A DNA stretch of 64,000 nucleotides. It comes from Acetobacter estunensis. Its GTDB lineage: Bacteria > Pseudomonadota > Alphaproteobacteria > Acetobacterales > Acetobacteraceae. A program made the translations under genes and the position numbers. The stretch spans positions 62,001 to 126,000 of the forward strand of contig NZ_JAHRDV010000004.1 in the NCBI RefSeq assembly GCF_019083805.1, in the 5' to 3' direction. Shown one piece after another: positions 8,990-19,962 of the stretch (its first letter is position 1; each line of letters opens with the position of its first letter). Below the pieces are notes generated by a model. The model had not been told where the DNA came from, searched no databases, and saw only the letters and a program-made list of their open reading frames with translations.

Positions 8990-9322
8990 ATGACCACCGT
9001 CCTGCTGATCCTCCATCTTCTCGTGACCATGGCCCTGATCGGAGTCGTGCTGATCCAGCGCAGCGAAGGCGGTGGCCTCGGAATCGGCTCGTCGCAGGGC
9101 ATGGGCGCGTTCATGTCCGGGCGTGGCACGGCCAATCTCCTCACCCGCACCACGGCCGTGCTGGCGACCGCGTTCATGCTGCTGTCTCTGGCGCTGGCCA
9201 TGCTCAACAAGGGTGCTGTGAGCGGCGCCAACCACGACATTCTGGCGGCACCTCCTCCGGCTGCGACGGCACCGGCGCCCACGGCACCACCTGCCGCTCC
9301 CGCGCCAACATCGCAGCCCTGA
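8990..9322 (+). CDS. secG: Preprotein translocase subunit SecG
   Basis: 110 residues. Two transmembrane segments (about 4-22 and 53-73) flank a loop with GGGLGIGSSQGMGAFMSGRGTANLLTR, the SecG signature. A Pro/Ala-rich tail (about 84-110) follows, as is common in alphaproteobacteria. It assists SecYE in moving proteins across the inner membrane. It lies 50 nt after tpiA and is followed by a terminator-like hairpin. Confidence 0.95.
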   Translation: MTTVLLILHLLVTMALIGVVLIQRSEGGGLGIGSSQGMGAFMSGRGTANLLTRTTAVLATAFMLLSLALAMLNKGAVSGANHDILAAPPPAATAPAPTAPPAAPAPTSQP

Positions 9323-9334
9323 ACACTCCTCCAA

Positions 9335-9359
9335 CCCCGGCCCCCGCGCCGGGGTTTTT
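9335..9359 (+). terminator. Rho-independent terminator after secG
   Basis: The GC-only stem CCCCGGC/GCCGGGG (9335-9341 with 9348-9354) is followed by five T. It separates tpiA-secG from pyrG-kdsA, so pyrG probably also has its own promoter or relies on read-through. Confidence 0.8.
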
Positions 9360-9385
9360 CATAGCGCTCCTGACTCAGCAGGTGA

Positions 9386-11912
<2,527 letters not shown>

Positions 11913-11992
11913 CCCCTTCTTCACGAAAAGAAGGGGGAAGCAACCTTCGGGAAAAGCTCCCGTTTCCCTCATGTTCTTCCCAAACGGAAAGC

Positions 11993-13264
11993 ATGAGCCA
12001 CATGACCGAACCGCTGCCCTCCCTGATGGTGCCGACCGCAAGCTGGTTGCGCAGCACGACTCATCGTCGCTGGCTCGATCATCAGGGGTTGAGACTGCTG
12101 GACTTCGCCAAGCCCTCGCGCATGAAACTCGGTTTCGGACCGCTTGACGATGACGGAGACCTGTCGGAAGGCGCGCAGCCTGACGCCATGCTGACGGCTC
12201 GTCACACCCATGTTTACGCCATTGCTTCCATGCGTGGGCTGCCGGGATGTCTTCCTCTGGCTGAACATGGCGTAACGGCTCTGCGGGAGGGCTTTCATGA
12301 TGCGCAGTATGGCGGCTGGTTTGAAACAGAACCCTCTTCTTCGGACATGAGCCCACGCAAACAGAACTATCTCCACACATTCGTCGTGCTGGCGGCCTCG
12401 TCTGCAAAAATTGCCAATGTCCGGGGCGCTACAGACCTGCTGACAGATGCCATTGCCATATGGGAGGGCCGTTTCTGGAGCGAGGACGAGGGTGTTTTTC
12501 GTGAAAGCTTTGCTCCCAACTGGACCGATGAAGAAAATTATCGTGGCGCGAACTCCAACATGCACGCGGTTGAAACCTGCATGGCAGTCGCGGATGCGCT
12601 CGACGCGCCCGAATGGCGCAATCGGGCACTTCGCATCACGGAACGCTTCATTCATCAACTTGCCCGCACGAACGCCTATGCTGTCCGCGAGCATTTCGAC
12701 CGTGAGTGGGCCTATCTGCCCGACTTCAACCGAAACCGCCCCACGGATGAATTGCGTCCCTGCGGCCTGACACCAGGACATTTCGTGGAATGGGCGCATC
12801 TCCTGCTCAAGCTCGAAGCCGCTCTTCTGCGCACCGAAGGCCATGCTCCCAACTGGCTGCTCGAAGATTCCATCGGCCTGTTCGAAGCTGGCATCCATGC
12901 CGGATGGTCACGCAATGGAACCGGTGGTCTGCTCTACACCGTGGACGACACACTCACGCCCATTGTGGAGAACAAACCGCACTGGTGTCAGGCTGAAGCC
13001 CTTACCGCGGCCGCAGCCCTGCTCAAACGCACCGGCCACACACGTTACGAGACATGGTATCGCCGGATTTGGGATTTCATCGATTTGCACATGATTGACC
13101 GTCGCCGGGGCGGATGGATACAGGAACTGGACGCGGCCAACCACTCTTCCGCGCGCGTCTATGCTGGCAAAGCCGATCTTTACCACGCGTGGCAGGCGAC
13201 GCTGACGCCGCTGCTGCCGCTTTCACCGGCATTTTCTTCCGCTGTGAGCGATCTTCACGGGTAA
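11993..13264 (+). CDS. AGE-family sugar isomerase/epimerase
   Basis: A 423-residue alpha/alpha-barrel protein related to N-acylglucosamine 2-epimerase and YihS/mannose isomerase. Family His/Arg positions are visible in ARHTHVYAIASM (about 70-81), NSNMHAVETCMAV and GLTPGHFVEWAHLLLKL, which form the active-site funnel. It should interconvert a mannose/fructose-type or N-acetylhexosamine sugar in the cytoplasm; the exact substrate cannot be told. A second ATG at 12002 is an alternative start. Its position after kdsA suggests, but does not prove, a role in supplying envelope sugars. Confidence 0.8.
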   Translation: MSHMTEPLPSLMVPTASWLRSTTHRRWLDHQGLRLLDFAKPSRMKLGFGPLDDDGDLSEGAQPDAMLTARHTHVYAIASMRGLPGCLPLAEHGVTALREGFHDAQYGGWFETEPSSSDMSPRKQNYLHTFVVLAASSAKIANVRGATDLLTDAIAIWEGRFWSEDEGVFRESFAPNWTDEENYRGANSNMHAVETCMAVADALDAPEWRNRALRITERFIHQLARTNAYAVREHFDREWAYLPDFNRNRPTDELRPCGLTPGHFVEWAHLLLKLEAALLRTEGHAPNWLLEDSIGLFEAGIHAGWSRNGTGGLLYTVDDTLTPIVENKPHWCQAEALTAAAALLKRTGHTRYETWYRRIWDFIDLHMIDRRRGGWIQELDAANHSSARVYAGKADLYHAWQATLTPLLPLSPAFSSAVSDLHG

Positions 13265-13370
13265 GTCCGCCTGTCCCATTGCGGAAGACACCGGTTTGAG
13301 GTGTCATCGCGCGGATAAAAGCTCATCCCTGTCTGGACAGAATGGGCATCACCACACAGTTGGATCCGTC

Positions 13371-14003
13371 ATGACGATCGAGAAAGATATCGCCCGTTTC
13401 GAGAACATCGGCGATAATTGCGAGTTCGGGTTCGTAAAGCGCGCTCTCGGCAACGAAGACGGCGGCCTGCTTCGCTGGACTGTCTCCCCACCCCGCACTC
13501 TCATCGCCGCCATGACCGACCGTTTTCAGTCGCTGTACCGTTTCGAAAACCTGACGCCCTCATGGGATGACATGCTGACCGATAGCGCCTATGGCTTCAG
13601 CTTCCACACCTCCATGAAGTCGCGCGAGAAAGTATGGGTGAACGACCTTCCCGAACGGCAGGAACTCTACCGCGAGGAACTCGGAAAAATCCGTTATCTG
13701 GTGGACAAACTGCTGCGCAGAGCCGCCGATCCCGCCAATGTTTTCGTCTATAAACACAACGCCGGGCTGACACCGCAGACAGAACGCGACATTCTCCACG
13801 CGCTGCGTCAGCTCGGCCCGGCGCACCTTCTGGTCATTCGCACAACGGACGACCCTTCCCACATCGGCACGGTTGAGCCTGCGGAGGGATATCTTGTCGG
13901 CTATCTCGACACACTCGCCGATTACGCAAAGTCCGACCAGTTCTCCAAAGCGTGGTATGCGGTGGTGGAAAACACAATCCGGCAGATCTCTCCCCAGACA
14001 TGA
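13371..14003 (+). CDS. Conserved hypothetical protein with a GDNCEFG motif
   Basis: A 210-residue soluble protein starting MTIEKDIARF; ATG 13371 is preferred because the upstream codons are not protein-like. ENIGDNCEFGFVKRALG (about 12-28) with a following GLLRW resembles a motif I associate with papain-like cysteine-peptidase-type (DUF1796-like) proteins near polysaccharide genes. The invariant Cys in GDNCEFG could be catalytic, but a paired His/Asp cannot be assigned by eye. No signal peptide or transmembrane segment is visible. I would not name a function. It is followed by a plus-strand terminator at 14059-14088. Confidence 0.7.
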   Translation: MTIEKDIARFENIGDNCEFGFVKRALGNEDGGLLRWTVSPPRTLIAAMTDRFQSLYRFENLTPSWDDMLTDSAYGFSFHTSMKSREKVWVNDLPERQELYREELGKIRYLVDKLLRRAADPANVFVYKHNAGLTPQTERDILHALRQLGPAHLLVIRTTDDPSHIGTVEPAEGYLVGYLDTLADYAKSDQFSKAWYAVVENTIRQISPQT

Positions 14004-14038
14004 AAACGCCCTGTGGCGCAGAGAGCGACACAGGGCGT
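14003..14038 (-). terminator. Terminator of the APC permease gene (minus strand)
   Basis: A perfect 10-bp stem (14006-14015 with 14029-14038) is followed on the minus strand by TTTTC. It touches the stop codon of the convergent plus-strand gene. Confidence 0.7.
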
Positions 14039-14058
14039 CAGGTCAGACCGGGCCTGTC

Positions 14059-14088
14059 CTCCGATGCGCTTCCGCGCATCGGAGTTTT
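14059..14088 (+). terminator. Terminator of the GDNCEFG-protein gene (plus strand)
   Basis: A perfect 11-bp stem (14059-14069 with 14074-14084) with a TTCC loop is followed by TTTT on the plus strand. With the hairpin at 14003-14038 it forms a two-way barrier between convergent genes. Confidence 0.75.
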
Positions 14089-14094
14089 GAAACG

Positions 14095-15630
14095 TCAGGC
14101 CTTTGCAGCGGTCTCTTCAGCGATTTCCTCATCGAGCATCTTGTCGGTCGCGATCGGCGCCATACCACCCAGCGGCGGTCCCTTGAAACGCTTCTTCTCG
14201 ACAAGGAACCAACCCGCCAACAGCACCACGACAATCCCCACCACGTAGCTGATGAGAATATCGTTGGGCGGCTGCACACCAATCCACACCAGTCCCAGCG
14301 AACCCAGAACGGTGATGACCGCAAACGGCGTAGACAGCGCACCCAGACGGAACGGTCCCGTCATCACGTCGCGCTTGCGCTCCGCCAGAATCCCCGCACC
14401 GATCGGCATGGCGTAGGAGACATAGAGGAAAATGGCGCAACCCGCCGCCAGTGCCGCAAAAGCGGAGGAATAGAGCGTCACGGCGCAGGACAGGAACGCC
14501 ACCAGCCAGATGGCCGGAACCGGCGTGCGGTAGGTGGGGCTGACATAACGCCACAGCTTGGAGCCGGGCAGTCCGCCGTCACGTCCGAAAGCGAACACCA
14601 TACGCGAGGTGGAAGTCATGCCCGCCAGTGCGCACAAGTAGTTGGCCACGACGATCATCACATACATGCAACTGCGCAGCCAGCTCGGCACAGGGAGTTC
14701 ACCCAGCAGGTTGAAAAACACATCTCCACCCTGAGCGGCAGCGGCCTTCGGATCCGGCATGGCCAGCACGAAGGAACACACCATGATGAAGCCGAAAATA
14801 CCGGAGATCAGCACGGCGTTGATCATGCCGCGCGGCACGACATTGCGGGCATCGATGGTCTCTTCCGCCACGTGCGCGGAGGCATCGAAACCAGTGATGG
14901 TATAGGCTGGCAGAATGAGGGACAGGCAAAAAGCATAGATCAGACTGTCGGAATGCGGGAACACATCGCCACCGGGCGCGCCCGTGTTGTTCACGATGGT
15001 GACCAGCCGCTCCCAATGAAATCCGGGGGCGCAATACAGCATCATGATCGTCAGCAGAATGGCGGCAAACAGGATCAGGTAACCGGAAAAGTCCGTCAGA
15101 ACCTTGGTGATCTTGATGCCCACATGATTGAACAGCGCCTGTGAGGCCGCGATGATCGCCACACCGATCAACTGATGGCCATAGCCCCAGCCGGACACGT
15201 CCATCCCGAAGATCTTGCCCAGAATGAGCTGCACGAACAGCGTGTAGGCACCCACGTTCACCGAGGCGAGCACGAAGACCAAGCCCAGCAGGTTCACCCA
15301 CGCCGTAGCCCAGCCCCAGCCGCGACCGCCAAGAATGGACGACCAGTGATACAGACCACCCGCCGTGGGATAGGCGGAAGCGATCTGTCCCATGGAACAG
15401 GCCACGATGGCCGCGAAGATCGTTCCCACGATCCAACCGACCGCCACGCCGAAGCCGCCCAGAGACGAAAAGCCAAGCTGGAACGAGGTGATGCCACCCG
15501 CCAGAATGCAGATGATGGAGAAGGAAATGGCAAAGTTCGAGAAGCCCTTCATGCTTCGCGAAAGTTCCTGGGCATAACCCATGGAGGCGAGGACGCCGGC
15601 GTCCTCGTCGTTATGGTTTTTGGTCTCCAT
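14095..15630 (-). CDS. APC-superfamily amino acid permease
   Basis: A 511-residue protein with about 12 hydrophobic helices. The opening LASMGYAQELSRSMKGFSNFAISFSIICILAGGITSF is typical of the amino acid/choline (ACT) branch of the APC superfamily, which imports GABA, amino acids or related amines with protons; GFDASAHVAEET in the middle is a family signature. The substrate is not inferable. It starts 101 nt downstream of the glycerol-kinase-like gene on the same strand and may be read through from that operon. Confidence 0.88.
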   Translation of the reverse strand: METKNHNDEDAGVLASMGYAQELSRSMKGFSNFAISFSIICILAGGITSFQLGFSSLGGFGVAVGWIVGTIFAAIVACSMGQIASAYPTAGGLYHWSSILGGRGWGWATAWVNLLGLVFVLASVNVGAYTLFVQLILGKIFGMDVSGWGYGHQLIGVAIIAASQALFNHVGIKITKVLTDFSGYLILFAAILLTIMMLYCAPGFHWERLVTIVNNTGAPGGDVFPHSDSLIYAFCLSLILPAYTITGFDASAHVAEETIDARNVVPRGMINAVLISGIFGFIMVCSFVLAMPDPKAAAAQGGDVFFNLLGELPVPSWLRSCMYVMIVVANYLCALAGMTSTSRMVFAFGRDGGLPGSKLWRYVSPTYRTPVPAIWLVAFLSCAVTLYSSAFAALAAGCAIFLYVSYAMPIGAGILAERKRDVMTGPFRLGALSTPFAVITVLGSLGLVWIGVQPPNDILISYVVGIVVVLLAGWFLVEKKRFKGPPLGGMAPIATDKMLDEEIAEETAAKA

Positions 15631-15731
15631 CGAGAGATCCTCTACTGTTCATGTCCCGGCTGCATGCGCCGTCGTCGGGGCATGATGACCCTGATGGGCG
15701 TCATTATCATGACGAAACCGCAACGTTGCAA

Positions 15732-17171
15732 TCAGCTTTTTGCAGCCCACTCCACAGCCTGCCGTGTGAGATGATCGAATCGCCCCTGCCAGCAGGCTTC
15801 TCTCCCCACCGGACGGGGTGAAATCACGCTCCACCCGGCGTCCCCAGTGTCGGCCTGCATGAGCCCTTCGCTCTCCCGCCAGAATCGGCCGAGCCCCGCC
15901 GCCGTGACGTCCACCTGCGCCGGCACATGCACCGGCACGTTCAGACAATTCGCAAGAAACTGGGTGAACCACGCATTGTTCGCCAGTCCGCCGTCCACCG
16001 ACACCCGTGACGCCGCCTGCCCCGTGGCACTGGCAAAAGCTTGGACAAGCTGAACCGAACGAAGCGCGATCCCCTCCAAAACGGCCCGCGCCATATCCTG
16101 CGGTCGCGTATCCAGCCCCAGTCCCGCCCAACTGCCGCGCGCTTCCCGCTCCCACCACGGACACCCAAGCCCCTGCAAGGCCGGCAGGAAAAACACCCCC
16201 TTCTCCGCAGCCGAGGACGCAGCCAGCAAAGCAGGATCGGCACAGGAGAACGCGGGACCAAGCCCCTCCACCCAGTTGACCGCCGCCCCCGCCGTCAGCA
16301 CCCCGCCTTCCAGTGCGTAAATCGCCGGTTGTCCGGCAAACTGCCACGCCACCGTGGGAAGGATTCCAGCGCCCGCCTCCAGACACGCCTCCGCGCCCGC
16401 CAATGCCAGCGCGAATGCCCCCGTGCCGAAAGTGATCTTTACATCGCCGGGCTTTTGCAATCCGTGGCCATACAGCGCCGCCTGCTGATCCACGACGCTG
16501 ACCCGCACCGGCACGCCGGAGGCACGAAGCCGTCCGAAATCCCCCACCGTGGGCCGAATGGTGGGCAGGCAATCCACGGGAACGCCGAAGAGACGACACA
16601 ATGTCTCATCCCACTGCCCCGTGTGCAGATTCATCAGCGACGTCCGCGAGGCGGTCGTAATGTCGGTAGCGAACACACCGCACAGCCGGTCGAGAAAGAA
16701 AGCGTCGCTCGTTCCCAGACGCAGCCGTCCCTGCGCGTGCAGATCGCGGGCCTGCGGAAGATGATCGAAATACCAGCGCAGGCGGGACGCGGAAAAATAA
16801 CAGTCCAAGGGCAGACCGGAGCGCACCATGACCTCCGGCTCCAGCCCCTCGTCTTTCATTCGCGTCACCACGTCGCGCGTGCGCGTGTCCTGCCACACGA
16901 TGGCCGGCCCGATAGGCGCGCCTGTCCGCGCGTCCCACGCCACCACCGTCTCTCCCTGATTGGCCAGCGTCACGGCGTCCACAGGTCCGGCGTCAGCGAT
17001 GAGTTCCTCGATGTGACGAAGGATCTCCTCCGCGTCATGTTCCACCCAGCCGGGCGCAGGCAATATCTGGCGATGCGTACGCCGCCCCACCAGTTCCATG
17101 CGGCCGTCGGCACCGATGCGATACGCCTTGGTGCCGGTCGTGCCCTGATCGATGGCGAGACAGGTTTTCAT
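15732..17171 (-). CDS. FGGY-family sugar kinase, glycerol kinase-like
   Basis: A 479-residue kinase. CLAIDQGTTGTKAY at the start, TLANQGETVVAWD, IVWQDTRT, FATDITTASRTSLMNL and KITFGTGAF (phosphate loop) follow the order of glycerol kinase. It should phosphorylate glycerol, or a related polyol, with ATP in the cytoplasm. It is the third gene of an overlapping trio: its ATG shares one base with the stop of the upstream oxidoreductase (TGATG). The two FAD proteins upstream suit oxidation of the product, supporting glycerol as substrate, but another polyol is possible. Confidence 0.85.
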   Translation of the reverse strand: MKTCLAIDQGTTGTKAYRIGADGRMELVGRRTHRQILPAPGWVEHDAEEILRHIEELIADAGPVDAVTLANQGETVVAWDARTGAPIGPAIVWQDTRTRDVVTRMKDEGLEPEVMVRSGLPLDCYFSASRLRWYFDHLPQARDLHAQGRLRLGTSDAFFLDRLCGVFATDITTASRTSLMNLHTGQWDETLCRLFGVPVDCLPTIRPTVGDFGRLRASGVPVRVSVVDQQAALYGHGLQKPGDVKITFGTGAFALALAGAEACLEAGAGILPTVAWQFAGQPAIYALEGGVLTAGAAVNWVEGLGPAFSCADPALLAASSAAEKGVFFLPALQGLGCPWWEREARGSWAGLGLDTRPQDMARAVLEGIALRSVQLVQAFASATGQAASRVSVDGGLANNAWFTQFLANCLNVPVHVPAQVDVTAAGLGRFWRESEGLMQADTGDAGWSVISPRPVGREACWQGRFDHLTRQAVEWAAKS

Positions 17172-18373
17172 CAGACCACCTCCACCCGAAGAGCGGCCAC
17201 ACCCTCCAGCAGAGAAGCGGGCAGAGGCAGTTCCACCCTGCGCTCCGGCAAGGCATTCACGCGCCGCTCCACCAGTACGCGCCCACGCTCATCGACCAGA
17301 CGCAGCATCCCCTTTCGCACCTGCGTCACACGAGCATGCAGCGTCACATGCCCTTTTGGCGCCGGATACAGACGCTGGGGCCACACACTCGCCACTCCCT
17401 CTCCACGCTCGACCGGCACCGCCTGACGCACATCCGGCAGACGGCCCAAGAGCGCGCGCAGCATCATCCGGGCGGCACGCTGCCCTTCCCGTGCCGCCAT
17501 GCCGGAATGTTCTACCGCGCGCAGCACGTTTCCCGCCGCAAACACCTGCGGGTCCAGCGTGCGGAAGGTCGAATCCACCAAGGGCCCATGCGTTCCACTG
17601 TCCAGCGCAATACCCGAGAGACGCGCCAGAATCGCGTCCGGCACGAACCGGCCGGTAAACACCACGCCATCGCAGGGCAGCACACGGCGCACACCCGCAT
17701 GTTCGATCTCCACGCCCTCGACCTTCTCGCCGCCGAGGATGGACACCAGCTGCGTTTCCAGATGAACAGGCGTGCCATAGACCAGCCGCGCCAGAACGTC
17801 CGCCGGTCGCTGGGCGGTGATGCGGGCGTTTTCCTCGATCATCGCCACAGGTCGCACGCCACCATGACGCGCCGTCATCAAAGCGGAAAACGCCACCAGT
17901 TCGGTGCCAACGATCACAGGACGCTCGAACGGACGCAGTCCCTTCATCACCATTTCCTGAAACGCGCCCGTCGTGGTCACGCCCCACGGCCGCGTGCCCG
18001 ATACGAGACGCGGTCCACGCGGTGTCTCACGGGTACCGGTCGCAAGCAGGATCGTCCGCGCCCGCCATGTCTCCAGCCCGCGCTCTGTGGCGACATGCAC
18101 CACGCCCCCCGGCTCAATGGTCGTTACGGTGGTGTCGATCAGAACCGGCACATCCGCCACGGAGGCCGCCAGAGCGCGTGCGTAGCGCGGACCGCGCCAC
18201 ACGCGCCCGAAATCCATCATCCCGAAGCCGGTATGTCCGCAATACCGCGGCAGGCCACCCACCTCGCGCGTGCGCTCCAGCACCGCAATGTTGCGCACAC
18301 CTGCTTTGCGCAACACGCGCGCGGCATTCACCCCCGCCGGACCGGCGCCGACGATCAGCACATCATGCATCAT
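17171..18373 (-). CDS. NAD(P)/FAD-dependent pyridine nucleotide-disulfide-type oxidoreductase
   Basis: A 400-residue flavoprotein. The N-terminal Rossmann motif VLIVGAGPAGVNAARVL (5-21) binds FAD; ILLATGTRE and a second dinucleotide site around PVIVGTELVAFSA follow, and PQVFAAGNVLRAVEHSGMAAREG is the usual C-terminal FAD contact. There is no CxxxxC redox-disulfide motif, so it resembles HcnB-like or GlpB-like partner subunits rather than a thioredoxin reductase. It starts 11 nt inside the upstream GlpA-like gene and ends overlapping the kinase, implying a coupled three-gene operon. It may pass electrons from the GlpA-like protein. Confidence 0.83.
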   Translation of the reverse strand: MMHDVLIVGAGPAGVNAARVLRKAGVRNIAVLERTREVGGLPRYCGHTGFGMMDFGRVWRGPRYARALAASVADVPVLIDTTVTTIEPGGVVHVATERGLETWRARTILLATGTRETPRGPRLVSGTRPWGVTTTGAFQEMVMKGLRPFERPVIVGTELVAFSALMTARHGGVRPVAMIEENARITAQRPADVLARLVYGTPVHLETQLVSILGGEKVEGVEIEHAGVRRVLPCDGVVFTGRFVPDAILARLSGIALDSGTHGPLVDSTFRTLDPQVFAAGNVLRAVEHSGMAAREGQRAARMMLRALLGRLPDVRQAVPVERGEGVASVWPQRLYPAPKGHVTLHARVTQVRKGMLRLVDERGRVLVERRVNALPERRVELPLPASLLEGVAALRVEVV

Positions 18374-19775
18374 GGCGGCCCTCCCCGATCGGACTCACAA
18401 GCCCCGGCAGATGCGTCCGCGCCAGTTCTATGACGCGCCGTGTGCAGTAAAATCCCTGACAGCGCCCCATCATACACCGCGTCCGACGCCGCAAGCCCCC
18501 AAGTGTGCCTGCGGGCAGCACCGCATCCGTCAGCGCCGCCTCGATTTCGCGCTCCGTCACCCGTTCGCAATGGCAGGCAATCGGCCCGCGTCCCTCCTGC
18601 ATCCACGGACGCGGCAGATCCTCCACCAGATTGGGCATATGCGGCACCACAACATCCGTAAGCGGCGCGGGATCGGCGAAATGCGCGCGGTACAGCCCCA
18701 CCACATGCTCGGCAATGCCCAGCGCTCCCGTCAGACCCGTGGAGCGGATGCCTCCCACCGTGATCCATCCCTGCCCATCCAGCGCTTCGATCTGATAATC
18801 GCTGAACTGTGTGGCGGGCCGCAGACCGGCATAGGTGGTCGTTACATCGTGCTCGCTCAGAGCAGGGATGATGCGAAACGCCGCTTCACGCAGCTTTGTC
18901 AGATGGTCATGATCGACCGTGGGAAACTCCCGTGCGTCCTGCGGTTCGGCGGTCGGCCCCACCAGCACATTGCCAAAGACGGTGCGCGTCACCACCACAC
19001 CTTTGGTGAGAGCCGTCGGCACCGGCAGAATGATGGTACGGAACAACTCGTAAGCGGTCTTGTCGAAGACCACGAACTGCCCCTTGCGTGGCGTGATCGT
19101 GAACGGAGAGGGCCGTGCGATCGCTTCGACCAGATCCCCGTAATTACCAGCGCAGTTGATAACAACACGAGCGGAAACGGCCGGCTCTCCCGCCACATCC
19201 AGCCGCCACACATCCCCCTGCCGCGTGCCGCCTTCCACATGGGCCTTGCGCATCAACTCCCCACCGTTGGCGATTGCCTGACGGGCATAGGCCATGGGTG
19301 CCGTCCAGGGGTCGATGAGATCCTCCCCCTCCACCAACACCGCACCGCGCACGTCATCCGAAAGCGCCGGTTCACGCTGCCGCGCCTGCTGTGCGTCCAG
19401 CACCCGGACCGGCACACCGTTGCGGGACGCCTTGTCCATGATGGCCGGAAAGCGCGCGAGATCTTCGTCCGTCCACGCCACGACCATGGCGCCCGTCTTC
19501 AGGACGGACAGGTTCATGCTCTCGCAGATCTCGCGATACAGGGCATAACCTCGCTGCACGCAGGCCGCCTCCAATGTGTCGGGGGTCGCGTCAAAACCCG
19601 TGTGCAAAATGGCGCTGTTGGCTTTGCTGGCACCTTCCAGCAAGTCTCCGCCCTTCTCCAGCAACACCGTCCGCGCGCCCGCGAGCACGCAGGCCCGAAA
19701 GACAGCGCAGCCCACCACGCCTGCGCCGATGATCGCAACATCGTAAATCCGGCCTTCGGCCGTTGTCCCCGTCAT
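18363..19775 (-). CDS. GlpA-like FAD-dependent glycerol-3-phosphate dehydrogenase with BFD-like iron-sulfur domain
   Basis: 470 residues. DAO-type FAD motif VAIIGAGVVGCAVFRA at 13-28, then GANSAILHTGFD-type substrate region (ASKANSAILHTGFDA), and TYAGLRPATQFSDYQIE and GIRSTGLTGALGIAE near the end of the oxidase fold. The C-terminal about 70 residues hold Cys401, Cys403, Cys434 and Cys439 in a CxC-x30-CxxxxC pattern, a BFD-like [2Fe-2S] site as in anaerobic GlpA. It should oxidise glycerol 3-phosphate to dihydroxyacetone phosphate; the kinase downstream would make the substrate. A related hydroxy-acid substrate remains possible. First gene of the operon, divergent from the SMP-30 gene. Confidence 0.83.
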   Translation of the reverse strand: MTGTTAEGRIYDVAIIGAGVVGCAVFRACVLAGARTVLLEKGGDLLEGASKANSAILHTGFDATPDTLEAACVQRGYALYREICESMNLSVLKTGAMVVAWTDEDLARFPAIMDKASRNGVPVRVLDAQQARQREPALSDDVRGAVLVEGEDLIDPWTAPMAYARQAIANGGELMRKAHVEGGTRQGDVWRLDVAGEPAVSARVVINCAGNYGDLVEAIARPSPFTITPRKGQFVVFDKTAYELFRTIILPVPTALTKGVVVTRTVFGNVLVGPTAEPQDAREFPTVDHDHLTKLREAAFRIIPALSEHDVTTTYAGLRPATQFSDYQIEALDGQGWITVGGIRSTGLTGALGIAEHVVGLYRAHFADPAPLTDVVVPHMPNLVEDLPRPWMQEGRGPIACHCERVTEREIEAALTDAVLPAGTLGGLRRRTRCMMGRCQGFYCTRRVIELARTHLPGLVSPIGEGRHDA

Positions 19776-19962
19776 GCACCTATCCTGATAAAGCCGGACT
19801 GCCCGCCACCCGCGCAGACATCCTCATCACACCCGATCATGTTGCTATATCAGAACAAGATCAAGCATCCGCCCCTCTCATGAGAAAAACGAGATGCCAC
19901 GTGTCACACACGGCCAATCGACGTTATTTCATGTTACGGATCATGTATCAGGGAGGATGAGG

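Noticed and set aside
18270-19883. 537-codon plus-strand frame opposite the GlpA-like gene
   Set aside because: Low-complexity His/Arg-rich translation with no motif, opposite a gene with clear FAD and cysteine motifs.
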